64,000 nucleotides of DNA from Saprospiraceae bacterium (GCA_016715965.1 JADJXG010000001.1:1741501-1805500); one strand, 5' to 3'; shown: positions 45,548 to 54,903, numbered from the stretch's first letter. Translations and numbers: made by a program. The notes: generated from the letters alone by a model not told the origin.

Positions 45548-45817
45548 TTATTGGTACCATGTCAGGTCGTAAGAAACATCAGCTGATCTTGTTTTGTTAT
45601 TATTACAATCTTCGCAAATTATTGGAGGGAATTTCAATTCTTTTGATTTATAAGAATCTATTGTTTTTTCTTCCTTACCACTTATATAGGTATGTTTATT
45701 TTTGCTGTAATTTTTCCCGAAATGACGCTTAAGTATTGAAGCTTTAAATTTATGCTCTTCAGAATTCGCAATCTCTCCACACAGCCAGCATTTTTTGTTA
45801 TAAGTTTGGTTATTCAT
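45548..45817 (-). pseudogene. N-terminal part of the same HNH-type island gene
   Basis: From ATG 45817 the codons encode a Cys/His finger: K-K-C-W-L-C-G-E, then E-E-H-K-F-K-A-S-I-L-K-R-H-F-G, then I-I-C-E-D-C-N-N-N-K-T. A C-x2-C ... H-K-F ... C-x2-C-N-N pattern is characteristic of HNH-type nucleases. The frame stops within bases of the IS boundary, so this is the broken 5' half. The 3' half is probably 43518-44116. A bacterial restriction-like or homing-type nuclease is the likely origin. Confidence 0.5.
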
Positions 45818-45941
45818 ATTATCTATAAAATAAATTAGTAGAATGTACAATAACGTGTTGTGGCATTGACTAGAAGCTAATGGTTGAGCCCATTACTTTT
45901 TATTGTTTGTTGTATGGCGAATGAATTTTGTAATCAAACCC

Positions 45942-47606
45942 TCACCCCCTAAAATACGGCGCCAGCTCGTCTTCAAAATATTTCAAGGCATTCATCACCG
46001 GAAGAGGGATGCCTCCACCCAGCGCGCAAAGAGATCCCCTTTTCATGGTGTCTAGTAAGTCATCCATCAGCTTGCGCTCTATCTTATAATCGTGTTGGTT
46101 CCTTGCTTTTTGGATCATTTCTTTTCCTCGGGTCGAACCCAGTCTGCAGGGGAAACACTTTCCGCAACTTTCATGCGCGGTAAATTCAAACAGATGCTCG
46201 AGGTAGTAGATGATGGGAAATTCTTCAGGCACACTGACCACCGAGGCGTGTCCCAGCATAAATCCCTGAGAGGCGAAGGATTCAAAATCGATGCTCAGAT
46301 CTGTGAGCTTGCTGACTGGAACAAGCCCGCCCAAAGGTCCTCCAATGTGCAGGGCTTTGACGGGTCGTCTGAATCCTTTGGCCTTATGATAAACAAGGTC
46401 AGCAAGGGCTGTACCCATATCTACCTCATAGATACCCGGTATATTAAAAGCACTGTCTAAAGACACGAGCTTGGTGCCCGTGGATTTTTCGGTTCCGATG
46501 GACGCGTATTTGGCTCCGCCCTTATTTAAAATATAGGGCAGATTGGCCAGGGTCTCTACATTATTGACCACCGTAGGTTTTCTGAATAAGCCTTCATTCA
46601 CCGGAAATGGTGGTCTAACCCTGACCTCCGGCCTTTGGCCTTCGATGGAAGAAAGCAAGGCGGTCTCTTCTCCACAGATATAGGCGCCCTGGGCCTTGAT
46701 GATCTTAAAATCAAAATGAAAACCTGAGTCCAGAATATTTTGTCCCAATAACCCTGCTTCCCTCCAAATTTCAACCGCAGATTGTGCAATGCTTACTGAA
46801 TCCGGGTATTCCGCTCGGATATAAACCACTCCGGTATCTGCTCCCGTGATCCTGCCGGCTATCCACATTCCGGCAAGTACCAATTCGATCTGATGCTCCA
46901 GAAGGTATCGGTCAGAATAAGACCCCGGGTCTCCTTCATCTGCGTTGCAAACGATAAATTTTTGATTGCCCGCTGCCTTTTTACAACCATCCAGCTTGAT
47001 CCAGATTGGAAAACCAGCCCCTCCGCGGCCTCGAAGACCGGAGATTTTGATTTCTTCCACCATGGATGAAACATCCATTTTGAGCCAGGATTGCATCCAT
47101 TCCATGAGCTGGGCAGTGGCTGGAGCAGGACCCGTCAATATTTGGGTTCCACAGGCTTCTACATGGTATTTTTCGGGACTGATATAAGTCTTGCCTTCCC
47201 CCTTGAAAATTTCGTTGGACTGAAGAAGGTCTGAGCCCGAATAGTTCTGTCCCTGATAGTGGAAGGCGACATTTTCATGGCATCGGCCAAGACAACACAT
47301 GTCCCCAATTTCTTCCGGCTTAAACTGATTTTGCAATGCGGATCGCAGTGCAGATTGGGTACCGGCGGTCAGACAAGCAGAACCATTGCAGACATAGACT
47401 TTTTTACCCTTGTTGGAGGGTCTAGTGAAATCGTAAAAACTGGCAGTTCCAAAGACATTGGCTGTGCCCATGAGATATTCTTCAGCAATCTCTTTAATGG
47501 CTTCGGGATGGAGGCTTCCGTTTTCCTGAGCTTCGTATCCTATTTTTTCAAACAAATTGTCTGACAAGCCTTTGCGTCTCGATAGATGACTGAGATTTTT
47601 TGACAT
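45942..47606 (-). CDS. NAD-dependent formate dehydrogenase diaphorase subunit (NuoE-NuoF fusion)
   Basis: A 554-residue fusion that takes electrons from the alpha subunit to NAD+. The N-terminal about 130 residues are NuoE/FdsG-like: a thioredoxin-fold 2Fe-2S site with VCNGSAC and MCCLGRCHENVA. Residues about 150-554 are NuoF/FdsB-like: the NADH/FMN glycine-rich loop GLRGRGGAGFP near residue 190, FMN site in CNADEGDPGSYSDRYLLE and GAYICGEETALL, and the 4Fe-4S cysteines CGKCFPCR near 482 plus SLCALGG near 527. It should act with the catalytic protein at 39125-41872. The two genes were probably adjacent before an island entered between them. Start at 47606 gives the family N-terminus. Confidence 0.9.
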   Translation of the reverse strand: MSKNLSHLSRRKGLSDNLFEKIGYEAQENGSLHPEAIKEIAEEYLMGTANVFGTASFYDFTRPSNKGKKVYVCNGSACLTAGTQSALRSALQNQFKPEEIGDMCCLGRCHENVAFHYQGQNYSGSDLLQSNEIFKGEGKTYISPEKYHVEACGTQILTGPAPATAQLMEWMQSWLKMDVSSMVEEIKISGLRGRGGAGFPIWIKLDGCKKAAGNQKFIVCNADEGDPGSYSDRYLLEHQIELVLAGMWIAGRITGADTGVVYIRAEYPDSVSIAQSAVEIWREAGLLGQNILDSGFHFDFKIIKAQGAYICGEETALLSSIEGQRPEVRVRPPFPVNEGLFRKPTVVNNVETLANLPYILNKGGAKYASIGTEKSTGTKLVSLDSAFNIPGIYEVDMGTALADLVYHKAKGFRRPVKALHIGGPLGGLVPVSKLTDLSIDFESFASQGFMLGHASVVSVPEEFPIIYYLEHLFEFTAHESCGKCFPCRLGSTRGKEMIQKARNQHDYKIERKLMDDLLDTMKRGSLCALGGGIPLPVMNALKYFEDELAPYFRG

Positions 47607-47715
47607 AGACTGCTGGTTTTTGGTGGTAAAGTTAAACGAAATTTGGATTCAGCTGGCAGAATAGCCCCCGACAACCAAGTTTTGAGCAATGTCATCATAG
47701 CACGACAGCGATTGT

Positions 47716-48231
47716 CTATTTAACAAACACCTCAAATCGAAAAGTGACCAGATGATCTGTGGTGGACCGAATGACATTCCGGTAGCGGAGGTGTAATATC
47801 AAATGGAATATTTCTTTGTTTAAAAATGATTTCACGTTGGCAATTCCCGGTAGTAAAAATAATTCCCCCTCAGGTTCGCCTGGCACCGGATTGGCGATTC
47901 CAATTTGCTGGGTAGATGGCAGACTTTTGTCTGCTATGAATGCCCTGGCTTCTTCCACAAATCCATAGCTGATGGGGTTTGCTAGCAGAGGCCTGATGCC
48001 TATGGAATAAATCAGGACTTTTTCGATCAGGCTATCGTGGAGTTGGTGGGCGCTTAAAAATTCTTCCCATCCTGAGCGGATTGCTTTCTCGTAAACATGG
48101 GTTTGGAGGGGATTTTGCCCGGCGCCTATCACAAAATCCATCAGATATTCCAAACGATGCTGTCCGATCTCCTGTTTCGTACAGGAAGTGAAGCATCCTC
48201 CGATCAATAAGGCCAATGCAATGATTCTCAT
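47716..48231 (-). CDS. Lipoprotein of unknown function
   Basis: A 171-residue protein with a lipoprotein signal (M-R-I-I-A-L-A-L-L-I-G-G-C-F-T-S-C, lipobox Cys about residue 13 or 17). The mature part has helical segments and no named domain. ATG at 48231 gives a good signal; the longer frame to 48258 does not. Divergent from the aconitase gene; the 180-bp gap between them presumably carries both promoters. Location is probably the outer membrane or periplasm. Confidence 0.55.
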   Translation of the reverse strand: MRIIALALLIGGCFTSCTKQEIGQHRLEYLMDFVIGAGQNPLQTHVYEKAIRSGWEEFLSAHQLHDSLIEKVLIYSIGIRPLLANPISYGFVEEARAFIADKSLPSTQQIGIANPVPGEPEGELFLLPGIANVKSFLNKEIFHLILHLRYRNVIRSTTDHLVTFRFEVFVK

Positions 48232-48415
48232 AGGACAGCAACGCAGGACCAGCCCCATCTGTTGTTAAAAAAATTGCATGGTCATCTGATCAATTACAAA
48301 ATTTATTTGTTTGATGGGCAAAACAGGCAAAGCAGGCCCATCTGAATACGGACGATTGGTTTATTTTGCGCCGCTTTTTAAATTGATTAACCATTACCAT
48401 TCAAAAAATATTGCC

Positions 48416-50686
48416 ATGAATCAACCATTTGATCTGGACCTCATCCAAAAAATGTATTCCCAGTTTGCTGATAAAGTTTCAACTGTACGGTCAGTCCTGG
48501 GAAGGCCTTTGACCCTCACTGAAAAAATATTATACACCCACTTACACCCCGAATCTCCTTTGAAGGAATATGCCAGGGGAAAGGATTATGTGTTTTTTGC
48601 CCCGGATCGGGTGGCCATGCAAGATGCAACCGCTCAAATGGCCCTTTTACAATTTATGACCTGTGGAAGATCAAAGACGGCTGTTCCCACCACCGTGCAT
48701 TGCGATCACCTGATTCTGGCTAAGAATGGAGCAGGTCAGGATCTGGCTACGTCCAATGTAGAGAATGCAGAGGTATTCGATTTTCTTCAAAGTATTTCCA
48801 ACAAATACGGCATCGGATTCTGGAAACCCGGTGCGGGCATCATCCACCAGATTGTTTTGGAAAACTATGCGTTCCCGGGTGGAATGATGATTGGTACGGA
48901 TTCACATACACCCAATGCCGGTGGACTTGGTATGGTGGCCATTGGGGTTGGCGGTGCCGATGCAGTAGATGTGATGGCAGGTATGCCATGGGAGTTGAAA
49001 ATGCCAAAATTGATTGGAGTCAAATTGACAGGTCAGCTCAATGGATGGGCTTCTGCAAAAGATGTCATTCTTAAAGTCGCCGGTATCCTGACTGTTAAAG
49101 GTGGCACCGGAGCGATTGTTGAATATTTTGGAGATGGTGCAAAATCCCTTTCCTGCACGGGCAAAGGTACCATCTGCAACATGGGTGCAGAGATAGGTGC
49201 CACGACCTCTACCTTCGGCTACGATGAATCGATGGGCCGATATTTGAAAGCTACCGGCCGGGAAATAATTGCTGATTTTTGTGACCGGATTGCTGACCAC
49301 CTGACTGGTGACAAAGAATGTTATGCACAACCGGAGAAATATTTTGACCAGGTCATTGAAATCAATCTCAGCGAGCTTGAGCCACACATCAACGGTCCAT
49401 ATACACCGGATCTGGCCTGGCCCATTTCTAAATTTGCAAATGCTGTCAAAGAAAATAATTATCCGGAAAAGCTGGAAGTTGGCTTGATTGGCTCGTGCAC
49501 CAATTCCTCTTATGAAGATTTGTCTAGAGCAGCTTCTTTGGCGCGTCAGGCTGTTGCAAAAAACCTAAAAGTAAAATCGGAATTTACGGTGACTCCCGGT
49601 TCAGAACAAATTCGTTTTACCATTCATAGAGATGGTTTGCTGTCTGACTTTGAAAAAATGGGAGCAGTGGTACTGGCCAATGCCTGCGGGCCTTGTATCG
49701 GCCAGTGGGCAAGACACAATACAGATCCTTCTAGAAAAAATTCCATCATCACCTCTTTCAACAGAAATTTTTCCAAAAGAAACGATGGCAATCCTAACAC
49801 ACATGCATTTGTTGCCTCACCTGAGATTGTTACTGCATTGGCCATTGCGGGAGATTTGAGGTTTAATCCGTTGACAGATTCTCTAATCAATGAAAAAGGT
49901 GAATCGGTAAAGCTCGATGCACCCGCTGGATATGAGCTGCCGCCAGCCGGATTTGATGTGAAGGATGCCGGCTACCAGGCCCCCGCAGAAAATGGATCAG
50001 ACATTCAAATTCAAATCAATCCGGCCAGCAAAAGGCTACAGATTTTGACCCCGTTTGAAGTCATTACATTTGAACAATTGCACGGTTTGCGTCTCCTGAT
50101 CAAAGCCAAAGGTAAATGCACTACGGATCATATTTCGATGGCTGGCCCCTGGTTGGAATTCAGAGGACATTTGGAAAATATTTCCAACAATTGTCTCATT
50201 GGGGCAACCAATTATTTCAATGGGGAAACCAATAAAGTATTGAATTTTATCAAAGAAGATTATTTGCCTGTACCGGATTCTGCAAGACTCTACAAAGCCA
50301 ATGGAGTGGGTACCATTGTTGTGGGTGAGGAAAATTACGGAGAAGGTTCATCGAGGGAACACGCGGCCATGGAACCAAGATATCTTGGAGTGAAGGCAGT
50401 GATCGTAAAGTCCTTTGCAAGAATTCATGAAACCAATCTTAAAAAGCAAGGAATGCTAGCCTTGACTTTCCAAAATCCATCCGATTACGATTTGATTCGA
50501 CAGGACGATGTTTTTGATATCAAGGGATTCGATCAGATGACACCAGGAGTTCCCTTGAAGTTAGATATCCACCATCGGGACGGAAGCTCAGATCAAATTG
50601 TTCTCTTGCATACATACAATTCAGCACAGATCGACTGGCTTCGGGAAGGTTCTGCCCTCAACAAGATCCGAAAAGAATTGAACTAA
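48416..50686 (+). CDS. acn: Aconitate hydratase
   Basis: TCA-cycle enzyme isomerising citrate to isocitrate through cis-aconitate; the monomer carries a 4Fe-4S cluster. The 756-residue protein has the three cluster cysteines: GSCTNSS near residue 360, and NACGPCIGQW near residues 424-427. Other family blocks include DSHTPNAGGLGMVAIGVGGADAVD near residue 163 and the C-terminal swivelling domain with GEGSSREHAAMEPRYLG near residue 645. Length and domain order fit the mitochondrial/Bacteroidota type. ATG 48416 begins the conserved N-terminus; upstream extension to 48311 is unlikely. A -7-like element is near 48360. Confidence 0.96.
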   Translation: MNQPFDLDLIQKMYSQFADKVSTVRSVLGRPLTLTEKILYTHLHPESPLKEYARGKDYVFFAPDRVAMQDATAQMALLQFMTCGRSKTAVPTTVHCDHLILAKNGAGQDLATSNVENAEVFDFLQSISNKYGIGFWKPGAGIIHQIVLENYAFPGGMMIGTDSHTPNAGGLGMVAIGVGGADAVDVMAGMPWELKMPKLIGVKLTGQLNGWASAKDVILKVAGILTVKGGTGAIVEYFGDGAKSLSCTGKGTICNMGAEIGATTSTFGYDESMGRYLKATGREIIADFCDRIADHLTGDKECYAQPEKYFDQVIEINLSELEPHINGPYTPDLAWPISKFANAVKENNYPEKLEVGLIGSCTNSSYEDLSRAASLARQAVAKNLKVKSEFTVTPGSEQIRFTIHRDGLLSDFEKMGAVVLANACGPCIGQWARHNTDPSRKNSIITSFNRNFSKRNDGNPNTHAFVASPEIVTALAIAGDLRFNPLTDSLINEKGESVKLDAPAGYELPPAGFDVKDAGYQAPAENGSDIQIQINPASKRLQILTPFEVITFEQLHGLRLLIKAKGKCTTDHISMAGPWLEFRGHLENISNNCLIGATNYFNGETNKVLNFIKEDYLPVPDSARLYKANGVGTIVVGEENYGEGSSREHAAMEPRYLGVKAVIVKSFARIHETNLKKQGMLALTFQNPSDYDLIRQDDVFDIKGFDQMTPGVPLKLDIHHRDGSSDQIVLLHTYNSAQIDWLREGSALNKIRKELN

Positions 50687-50713
50687 AAAATTGGGACGAG
50701 AACTGCTTTTTGT

Positions 50714-50721
50714 TATCTTTG
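50714..50721 (+). promoter_or_regulatory. Bacteroidota -7 box for mscL
   Basis: TATCTTTG matches TAnnTTTG, 33 bases before the mscL ATG at 50755. It lies 27 bases beyond the aconitase stop, indicating that mscL has its own promoter. Confidence 0.55.
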
Positions 50722-50754
50722 GACTTTATTCAATCATACCATAAAGCCAAAGTT

Positions 50755-51105
50755 ATGTGGAAAGAGTTTAAAGAATTCGTTTTTAAAGGTAATTTGATCG
50801 ACATCGCGGTCGGATTGGTCATTGCTACAGCATTCACAGCAGTTACCACTGCTTTTGTGGATGGCTTGTTTATGCCTTTGGTTTCAAAAATATTTCAGTT
50901 TGGAGATTACAAACAGGCCAAGATTGTACTCGATGCCGCAGTGGTCAGTGCAGATGGAACAGTGACAACTCCTGAAAATGCCCTGTATTACGGCCAGTTT
51001 CTCTCCAGTATTTTCAATTTTCTAATCATTGCTTTTGTGATGTTTGTTTTGATCAAGGGAATGAAAAAGATCAATTTAGCCGGTAAAGAGGAACAGGCTT
51101 CCTAA
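50755..51105 (+). CDS. mscL: Large-conductance mechanosensitive channel
   Basis: Releases solutes when membrane tension rises after osmotic downshock. The 116-residue protein has the MscL layout: a short amphipathic start, WKEFKEFVFKGNLIDIAVGLVIATAFTAV (first helix TM1, the pore-lining one), a periplasmic loop and a second TM helix (SIFNFLIIAFVMFVLI) before a charged C-terminal end. The Gly/Ala-rich first helix is characteristic. ATG 50755 gives the normal family start. The periplasmic loop is somewhat longer than in E. coli. Confidence 0.95.
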   Translation: MWKEFKEFVFKGNLIDIAVGLVIATAFTAVTTAFVDGLFMPLVSKIFQFGDYKQAKIVLDAAVVSADGTVTTPENALYYGQFLSSIFNFLIIAFVMFVLIKGMKKINLAGKEEQAS

Positions 51106-51353
51106 ATTCAAATCAATGATTTTTTAAAAAGCTAAAAATGGGCTGCATTCCATGGATGGCCTTCAGGCCATGCATTGTTAAGGAAGGCCCTATTTATGGA
51201 GTTGTGATGTTTGGCAACAGCACAAAGAAACTTTAGAGGGTTTTAAAGTGCTTGCTATCAATACGATATATAATCTTTTGGTTTTTATCATGCAAATATA
51301 TATTACAAAAATATTTAATATAATTTTTGGGCTTTGGTCAAAAAAAATTTGTT

Positions 51354-51361
51354 TATCTTTG
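51354..51361 (+). promoter_or_regulatory. Bacteroidota -7 box for the Omp28-like gene
   Basis: TATCTTTG, a perfect TAnnTTTG, 19 bases before the ATG at 51381. A TTTGG (51333-51337) about 17 bases upstream could serve as the -33 element. Confidence 0.6.
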
Positions 51362-51380
51362 CACAATAAATAGCTTGGAT

Positions 51381-52367
51381 ATGATTAAAAATATACTTTT
51401 TGTTTTGATTTGTTTTTTTGGAATATTGAGTGTCAATGGGCAGTCCAAGAAGTATATTTTTATGGAGCATTTTACCAATACCTATTGTGGGGTTTGTGGT
51501 GCTGTAAATCCGGGATTCTACAATCTCATCAAAAAATATGAGGGCAACTACCACCACATGACCGTCCATCCGAGATTTCCTTATCCCCAGTGTAGTTTAT
51601 ACCAGGCAAACACATCGGAAAATACAGCAAGGGCTTCCTATTATTCTGTGACAAGTACACCCACTGTCGTTATCAACGGAACCCGCAAAATGGCTGCCAG
51701 TAATGTCAATGCCAATATTTTGGATGGAGAACTCAATAAGCAATCGGCTGTAGCCATTGTGGTCAAAGAATCCGGTGGTTCAAGTCGTACCGTTCAGGTG
51801 GAAGTCAAAACCCTTGGCAACAAACCTGCGGGGAATTACAGATTGTTTGCAGCAGCAGCTGAAAAGGTGCTTAACCTGAATACACCCAATGGCGAAAAAG
51901 TCCATCACAATGTGTTTCGCAAATTTATTAGTGCGCCAGATGGCAATATGATTCAAATTCCTGAGAGCGGCAACAGTCTTGTTCTTGACTTTAATTTTAA
52001 TGTTGAGCCCAACTGGAAGGAGAGCGAAATTTATCTCTTGGTCTGGATACAGGAAACTACCACCAAAGACATTCTCAATTCAGGAACAAAATTTGACGAA
52101 GACCTCAGTGGCAGCCATCAGATCAAATCCATTGACTTTAAAGTGATGACCAATCCAGTGAAAAGCAATTTGGTCGTTCAAATGGAGAAGGGACTCACCG
52201 GAGATTATGCCATCATGAACATCATGGGACAAATGGTGGACAGAGGCGCGGTGAATCCATTTACGCAAACTCTGGACATCGATGTTTCTGATTACAAAAA
52301 AGGCATCTATTTGGTAAGGATTCAGTCAGGCGGCCAAAAGCTCACCAAGCGCTGGGTAAAAGACTAA
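51381..52367 (+). CDS. Omp28-related thioredoxin-like protein with T9SS sorting domain
   Basis: A 328-residue exported protein: signal (M-I-K-N-I-L-F-V-L-I-C-F-F-G-I-L-S-V-N-G-Q), a thioredoxin-like fold with the redox-like pair CGVCG (about residues 41-45; matching MEHFTNTYCGVCGAVNP), a middle beta domain, and a C-terminal type A sorting domain (DFKVMTNPVKSNLVVQM, SDYKKGIYLVRIQ, K-L-T-K-R-W-V-K-D). Members of the Omp28 family are surface or periplasmic proteins, and a thiol redox role is possible because both cysteines are kept. Start chosen at ATG 51381 after the promoter box. Confidence 0.85.
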   Translation: MIKNILFVLICFFGILSVNGQSKKYIFMEHFTNTYCGVCGAVNPGFYNLIKKYEGNYHHMTVHPRFPYPQCSLYQANTSENTARASYYSVTSTPTVVINGTRKMAASNVNANILDGELNKQSAVAIVVKESGGSSRTVQVEVKTLGNKPAGNYRLFAAAAEKVLNLNTPNGEKVHHNVFRKFISAPDGNMIQIPESGNSLVLDFNFNVEPNWKESEIYLLVWIQETTTKDILNSGTKFDEDLSGSHQIKSIDFKVMTNPVKSNLVVQMEKGLTGDYAIMNIMGQMVDRGAVNPFTQTLDIDVSDYKKGIYLVRIQSGGQKLTKRWVKD

Positions 52368-52587
52368 TTTAATTAGTTTATTAGAGAATTAGTCGCGTGC
52401 CCCCAACGCAGTTGGTGGGATTAGTTAATTGGGAAATGTGAAAATGTGAAAATGGAAGGAATTCATAATTGATACAATTCCTAATTTCTAAACCCTACAC
52501 AGCATTTAAATCTAGGTATTTGTTTTGCAAAACTTTCTTTTTAACGCAATTAAAAGAGCCTTTCTAAACCAGTGGCTCAAACAAGGC
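52368..52587. other. Intergenic stretch before the hairpin region
   Basis: No open frame with a plausible start. AT-rich, no strong structure. Confidence 0.4.
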
Positions 52588-52635
52588 AGATTTTGGTGAT
52601 GAAATGTAAACCCAAATATTTCATCACCAAAATCT
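52588..52635. repeat. Perfect 18-bp inverted repeat hairpin
   Basis: AGATTTTGGTGATGAAAT and its exact complement ATTTCATCACCAAAATCT are separated by a 12-base loop. It has no run of T directly after the stem, so it is not a classic terminator. Confidence 0.85.
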
Positions 52636-52669
52636 TCTGAAGCAGAAAATGATGCATTGCAAAGAAAAG

Positions 52670-52890
52670 TTTGGGGGCAAACTGCAATGAAAAGGATATT
52701 GGCTTACGCCTTCACTCACTTGCCTTGCTGTCGCAAGGCACCAAGCCTTTGGCTTGGATCGTTCGCTCACCTTGTAGAAAGGCTGCGTTTTTGCTACTCC
52801 GCTTTCGCGGCTCCTTCACTTAGAGCGCTGTCGCACTCTACCAAGCCTTTGGCTTGGATCGTTCAGTCGTGCGCGACAAAAAGTAGGGCA
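52670..52890. repeat. Cluster of short GC-rich hairpins with a 25-bp direct repeat
   Basis: ACCAAGCCTTTGGCTTGG followed by ATCGTTC occurs twice, 100 bp apart (52740 and 52840). Each copy is itself a hairpin (CCAAGCC/GGCTTGG). Between and around are TGCCTTG...CAAGGCA, CCGC...GCGG and AGAG...CTCT stems with TGTCG-type loops. The composition is much more GC-rich than the surrounding DNA. It may be a structured RNA or a dispersed repeat. Confidence 0.7.
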
Positions 52891-52973
52891 TAGAAAGAAA
52901 AATTATTTTATGTTGCATATTACATTTCTGAAGATTTCGCATTGAAAAATAGTATTTTTTCGCCAAAACATCT

Positions 52974-53022
52974 TGTCATTTTGTCATTTTGTCAGTTATT
53001 GGGTCCTTGGCATGGGCTTTGA
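52974..53022 (+). promoter_or_regulatory. Candidate heat-shock control region of htpG
   Basis: Three TTGTCA words at exact 8-bp steps (52973-52978, 52981-52986, 52989-52994), then TGGCATGGGCTTTGAC (53008-53023), which resembles a sigma-54 -24/-12 pair (TGGCAYR-N4-TTGC) except for GA instead of GC at -12. It lies 28 bases before the htpG ATG. A repeated activator site plus a -24 box would fit sigma-54 control, but this is inference. Confidence 0.35.
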
Positions 53023-53049
53023 CAAGGATTCTTTATTAAACAAACTCAT

Positions 53050-54903
53050 ATGCAATCCGGTAAAATATCTGTACAAACTGAAAACATATTTCCAATTATT
53101 AAGAAATTCCTGTATTCAGAGCAGGAGATTTTTTTAAGAGAACTGATTTCCAATGCGATTGACGCAACCGCTAAAATCAAGGTGCTCGCCAATCGCGGGG
53201 ATGCAAAAGGAGAATTGGGTGACATCCACATAGAAGTGATACCCAACAAAGAAGACAAAACCCTTACCATTAGAGACCGGGGGATTGGGATGGACGCAGA
53301 TGAGGTAAACCGCTATCTCAACCAAGTGGCGTTTTCTTCAGCCCAGGAATATCTCGACAAGTACAAAGATGAACTCAATATTATTGGACATTTTGGACTG
53401 GGATTTTATTCAGCCTTTATGGTCTCTGACAAGGTGATCGTCCAGTCAAAATCTTATAAACCTGAAGCGAAGGCTGTCAGATGGACCTGCACAGGTGATA
53501 CCGAATATACCATTGAAGAGATCGAAAAGGAAGCAAGAGGCACTGACATAATCCTTCATCTCAATGATGATTCATTGGACTATCTTGAAGAACACAAACT
53601 GGAATCATTGCTCGAAAAGTTTTGCAAATTTTTACCGGTTCCCATCCAGTTAGGTACAAAAAAGGAAAAAATAAAAGAAGGGGATACCGAACAAGAAGTT
53701 GAGCTACCCAATTTTATCAACAACACGGATCCATTGTGGAAGAAAGCTCCTGTGGATTTATTGGATGAAGATTATATTGCTTTTTACAAAGAACTCTATC
53801 CGTTTTCTCCGGACCCGCTTTTTTGGATTCATCTCAATATCGATTATCCTTTTAATCTGACAGGAGTATTGTATTTTCCCAAAATCACCAATCAATTTGA
53901 AATTCAGAAAAACAAAATTCATCTTTATTCCAACCAGGTTTTTGTCACAGATGATGTAAAAGAAATCGTTCCTGAATTTCTTATGCTGTTGCATGGAGTG
54001 ATTGATTCACCGGATATTCCACTGAATGTTTCGAGGTCGTATCTCCAGTCGGACTCCAATGTCAGAAAAATAACTGGTTACATCACTAAGAAAGTAGCTG
54101 AAAAGCTGAATGATCTGTTCAAGAAAGACCGCAAAGATTTTGAGCAAAAATGGAATGATATTGGCACTTTTATCAAATACGGTTTGATTTCTGATGAAAA
54201 GTTTGCTGAGAAAGCCATGGATTTTACCCTCCTGCGCAACACCGAGAATGTGTATAAAACCGTAGCAGAATACAAGGAACAGATCAAAGATTTGCAAACC
54301 AATAAAAACAACCGCCTTACCTGCATTTATACCCACGATCATCAGGCGCATTATAGTCTGGTAAGCCAGTGCAGAGAACGCGGTTATGATGTCTTGCTGA
54401 TGGATCATGTCATCGACAACCATTTTATCCAGCATCTGGAATACAAGGCCGAAATGAGTTTTAAAAGGGTGGATGCCGATACCCTGGATCAGCTCATCGA
54501 AAAAGAAGAAAAGTCTGAATCAGTCCTTAGCCAGGAAGATCAGGATAAAATACTGGAAGTATTTAAAGTGGTAAGCATCCACAATTCCAAGGATACAAAA
54601 ATGAAGGCGCTGTCTCCCAACGATCCTCCGGTCCAGATAGTCAGACCTGAGTTTATGCGCAGAATGTCTGAAATGCAGCATATGGTACACGCCATGAAGG
54701 GTGAAAACGATTTATTTATGGACAGCTACCAGTTGGTGATTAATTCCAATCATCCTGCGATAGCCAACAAGTTTTTTAGTCTTGATACATCCGGACAAAA
54801 TGAGATGGCCGTCTATTTAACAGAGCTCGCGCTACTCGAACAACAAATGCTTAAGGGACAGGCTCTCCACGATTTTATTAAGAAAAGCCTCCAAAGAGCT
54901 TAG
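53050..54903 (+). CDS. htpG: Hsp90-family chaperone HtpG
   Basis: ATP-dependent cytosolic chaperone. The 617-residue protein has the N-terminal GHKL ATPase (EIFLRELISNAIDATAK with Asn/Asp at about residues 36-40, DRGIGMD near 79, and a G-H-F-G-L-G-F-Y-S-A-F loop near residue 115), the middle domain and the C-terminal dimerisation domain. There is no C-terminal MEEVD, as expected in bacteria. ATG 53050 is the natural start. The upstream region contains repeated TTGTCA words that may mediate heat-shock induction. It is followed by the IS-rich accessory region. Confidence 0.96.
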   Translation: MQSGKISVQTENIFPIIKKFLYSEQEIFLRELISNAIDATAKIKVLANRGDAKGELGDIHIEVIPNKEDKTLTIRDRGIGMDADEVNRYLNQVAFSSAQEYLDKYKDELNIIGHFGLGFYSAFMVSDKVIVQSKSYKPEAKAVRWTCTGDTEYTIEEIEKEARGTDIILHLNDDSLDYLEEHKLESLLEKFCKFLPVPIQLGTKKEKIKEGDTEQEVELPNFINNTDPLWKKAPVDLLDEDYIAFYKELYPFSPDPLFWIHLNIDYPFNLTGVLYFPKITNQFEIQKNKIHLYSNQVFVTDDVKEIVPEFLMLLHGVIDSPDIPLNVSRSYLQSDSNVRKITGYITKKVAEKLNDLFKKDRKDFEQKWNDIGTFIKYGLISDEKFAEKAMDFTLLRNTENVYKTVAEYKEQIKDLQTNKNNRLTCIYTHDHQAHYSLVSQCRERGYDVLLMDHVIDNHFIQHLEYKAEMSFKRVDADTLDQLIEKEEKSESVLSQEDQDKILEVFKVVSIHNSKDTKMKALSPNDPPVQIVRPEFMRRMSEMQHMVHAMKGENDLFMDSYQLVINSNHPAIANKFFSLDTSGQNEMAVYLTELALLEQQMLKGQALHDFIKKSLQRA

